A stretch of 64,000 nucleotides of DNA from Rugalucina vietnamica. Taxonomy: Eukaryota; Mollusca; Bivalvia; Lucinida; Lucinidae. The translations under genes were made by a program, and so were the position numbers. Shown one piece after another: positions 63,005 through 64,000 of the stretch. Every line of letters starts with the position of its first letter. The stretch's first letter is position 1. Under the pieces are notes generated by a model, which saw nothing but the letters and a program-made list of their open reading frames with translations, had not been told where the DNA came from and searched no databases. The stretch is taken from contig OZ024879.1 of assembly GCA_964017185.1 (NCBI GenBank), positions 22,819,456-22,883,455 on the forward strand, in the 5' to 3' direction.

Positions 63005-63165
63005 AAACAAAGGCGCCGACCAGCTTCGCGGTAAGCTGATCAGTGTCTTTGTTTCTCTACAGAAATTGTACAACTCCCTAGTTTTCTAAATCTAAAATTT
63101 ACAGCATCTAGCCATCCTTTGTGGCTATTTTGTCCGGTTTGTGTAGGATCTGGTCGGAAACCACA
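63005..63165 (+). repeat. Repeat family R1, copy e
   Basis: AAAGGCGCCGACCAGCTTCG, GGTAAGCTGATCAGTG, GAAATTGTACAACTCCC, TCTAGCCATCCTTTGTGGCT and TAGGATCTGGTCGGAAACC. It is the most complete plus-strand copy of the family. It lies at the 3' side of the minus-strand membrane-protein gene. Confidence 0.6.
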
Positions 63166-63268
63166 ACGTTCCTGTATTTTTATGAATCAATATCAAGAAT
63201 GTCCATCCACGAATTCACTTTTCTTGCAAGAAACACATTATTTAGTCCAACTTTATCACAGAAATAGT

Positions 63269-63513
63269 TCAACTGATTCCAAGCTTGTTGCAGGGCGCAG
63301 CGCACGGCGTCTCCTTGGTGACAGTGGCATAACTGGAATCATTTCTAAAGGTCGACGTGACTTCGTTAACTTGTACAGGGTTGATCGTCGCCGATCGTCG
63401 CCGCCTTCTCCTGATCAGGCACCGCACCGCCACAAATACACTGGTGGTTGTCAGTAGAAGCCCAACGGTGATTATAATTATCGTCCAGTTGATGGACCAA
63501 GCTGCAGTAACAA
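63269..63513 (-). CDS. Type I membrane protein, last exon (TM and tail)
   Basis: Acceptor TTCTATTTTCAG; the frame (phase 1) gives VTAAWSINWTIIIITVGLLL and TTTSVFVAVRCLI, a single membrane helix of about 24 residues. RRRRRR follows as stop-transfer, then a short Ser/Thr/Val-rich cytoplasmic tail ending KLGIS and TGA at 63271-63269. Phase fits the mucin-like exon upstream. The NWT at the membrane edge is a possible glycosylation sequon. The tail has no ITAM or obvious PDZ ligand. The longer frames listed on both strands here are not the coding frame. Confidence 0.65.
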
Positions 63514-63762
63514 CTGAAAATAGAAAAGAAAACGGTCATTATCATACCACATAATAAATTGCATATAAAAGTTATGCTAATCACCAATTAATGTTTCGTT
63601 TCAACTAACTTACTATCATTTAAAGGATGTGTATTGAAAATTTGATCGACCTTTTTGGCTGTGAGCGAACAAACATTTTCAAGGCGCCCTCTATATCCTC
63701 ACTTTCATGTGTCTGAATGCTATTTTTTCATTATTTATTTATTTCTAAATTTATTTTCTTAC

Positions 63763-63888
63763 CAATGGTCCGAGCTGTGGTGGTGGTGGTCGTCGTCGTG
63801 CTTCCGTTTGTTGTTGTTGTTGTTGATGATGATGATGTTGTCGGTGCCGGCTCTTCTTCTTCACTGTTGTCATCTTGGGGGCCCGGAA
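63763..63888 (-). CDS. Type I membrane protein, mucin-like stalk exon
   Basis: Acceptor CTTTCCCCATTCCAG and donor ACCATTG|GTAAGA. 126 nt, phase 1 to 1. It encodes PGPQDDNSEEEEPAPTTSSS, then runs of threonine (TTTTTNGSTTTTTTT) and ARTI: an acidic patch and an O-glycosylated Thr/Ser stalk directly before the membrane helix. The repeats come from ACA/ACG/ACC triplet expansion. The extracellular domain would lie beyond 64000, outside the window, so the protein's class cannot be told. Confidence 0.6.
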
Positions 63889-64000
63889 CTGGAATGGGGA
63901 AAGGTCATCCACCCTGTAATCAAACAGACATACATTAAATAATCGATGGACAAATTACATGGACTGTAGCGTTACCAGCATGAAAACTTTAATCGTTCAC

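Overview
The window is animal nuclear DNA: split genes with GT..AG introns, AT-rich spacer, tRNA-derived SINE-like repeats, microsatellites, and non-LTR, LTR, Helitron, Tc1/mariner and Polinton-like relics. The retroelement and simple-repeat families resemble those common in bivalve molluscs, so a bivalve or other lophotrochozoan is my best guess. That is inference. No bacterial operon, CRISPR array or rRNA gene was seen.

Region 1 (about 2.5-17.5 kb) is a nest of mobile elements. A Helitron-type rolling-circle transposon reads on the + strand. It carries a cysteine-protease-like N-terminal block, a DUF6570-like region, a HUH Rep domain with two tyrosines, and a PIF1-like helicase. An I-group (Nimbus-like) non-LTR retrotransposon (3204-10811) split it and left a 12-13 bp target duplication. 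That retrotransposon was itself hit twice in its endonuclease by 5'-truncated copies of another retroelement family (Penelope-like is my best guess). The helicase is interrupted a second time (about 14.73-16.97 kb) by a retroelement relic plus a CCCTA-rich minisatellite. Every coding part is broken by frameshifts or stops.

Region 2 (17.5-35.2 kb) mixes tandem repeats, a split gene for an OB-fold (RPA-like) protein, a second I-like copy with its own 12-bp target duplication, LTR-element gag debris, duplicated Ulp1-like protease debris, a transposase-like relic holding a 56-bp retro-insertion, a MITE and a second Helitron Rep fragment.

Region 3 (35.2-37.9 kb) is a structurally complete LTR retrotransposon: 145/146-bp LTRs, an AAAG target duplication, and a polypurine stretch at the 3' LTR. 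It has lost RT, RNase H and most of integrase, and its first long ORF looks like an SGNH/GDSL hydrolase fold. This is the most unusual object in the window.

Region 4 (38-47 kb) is largely non-coding repeats: an array with spacing near 180 bp, inverted motif arrays, SINE-like copies and a 106-bp-arm palindrome.

Region 5 (47.3-60.1 kb) holds the best host gene, on the minus strand, with about ten exons. It ends in a DUF4806-type domain and has acidic, low-complexity and coiled-coil exons upstream. Its introns contain MITEs, foldback repeats, an array of palindromic AGGTCA half-sites and a Tc1/mariner fossil. Beyond it lie a Polinton-type DNA polymerase C-terminus (60.9-61.6 kb, minus) and, at the right edge, the last two exons of a mucin-stalked type I membrane protein (minus).
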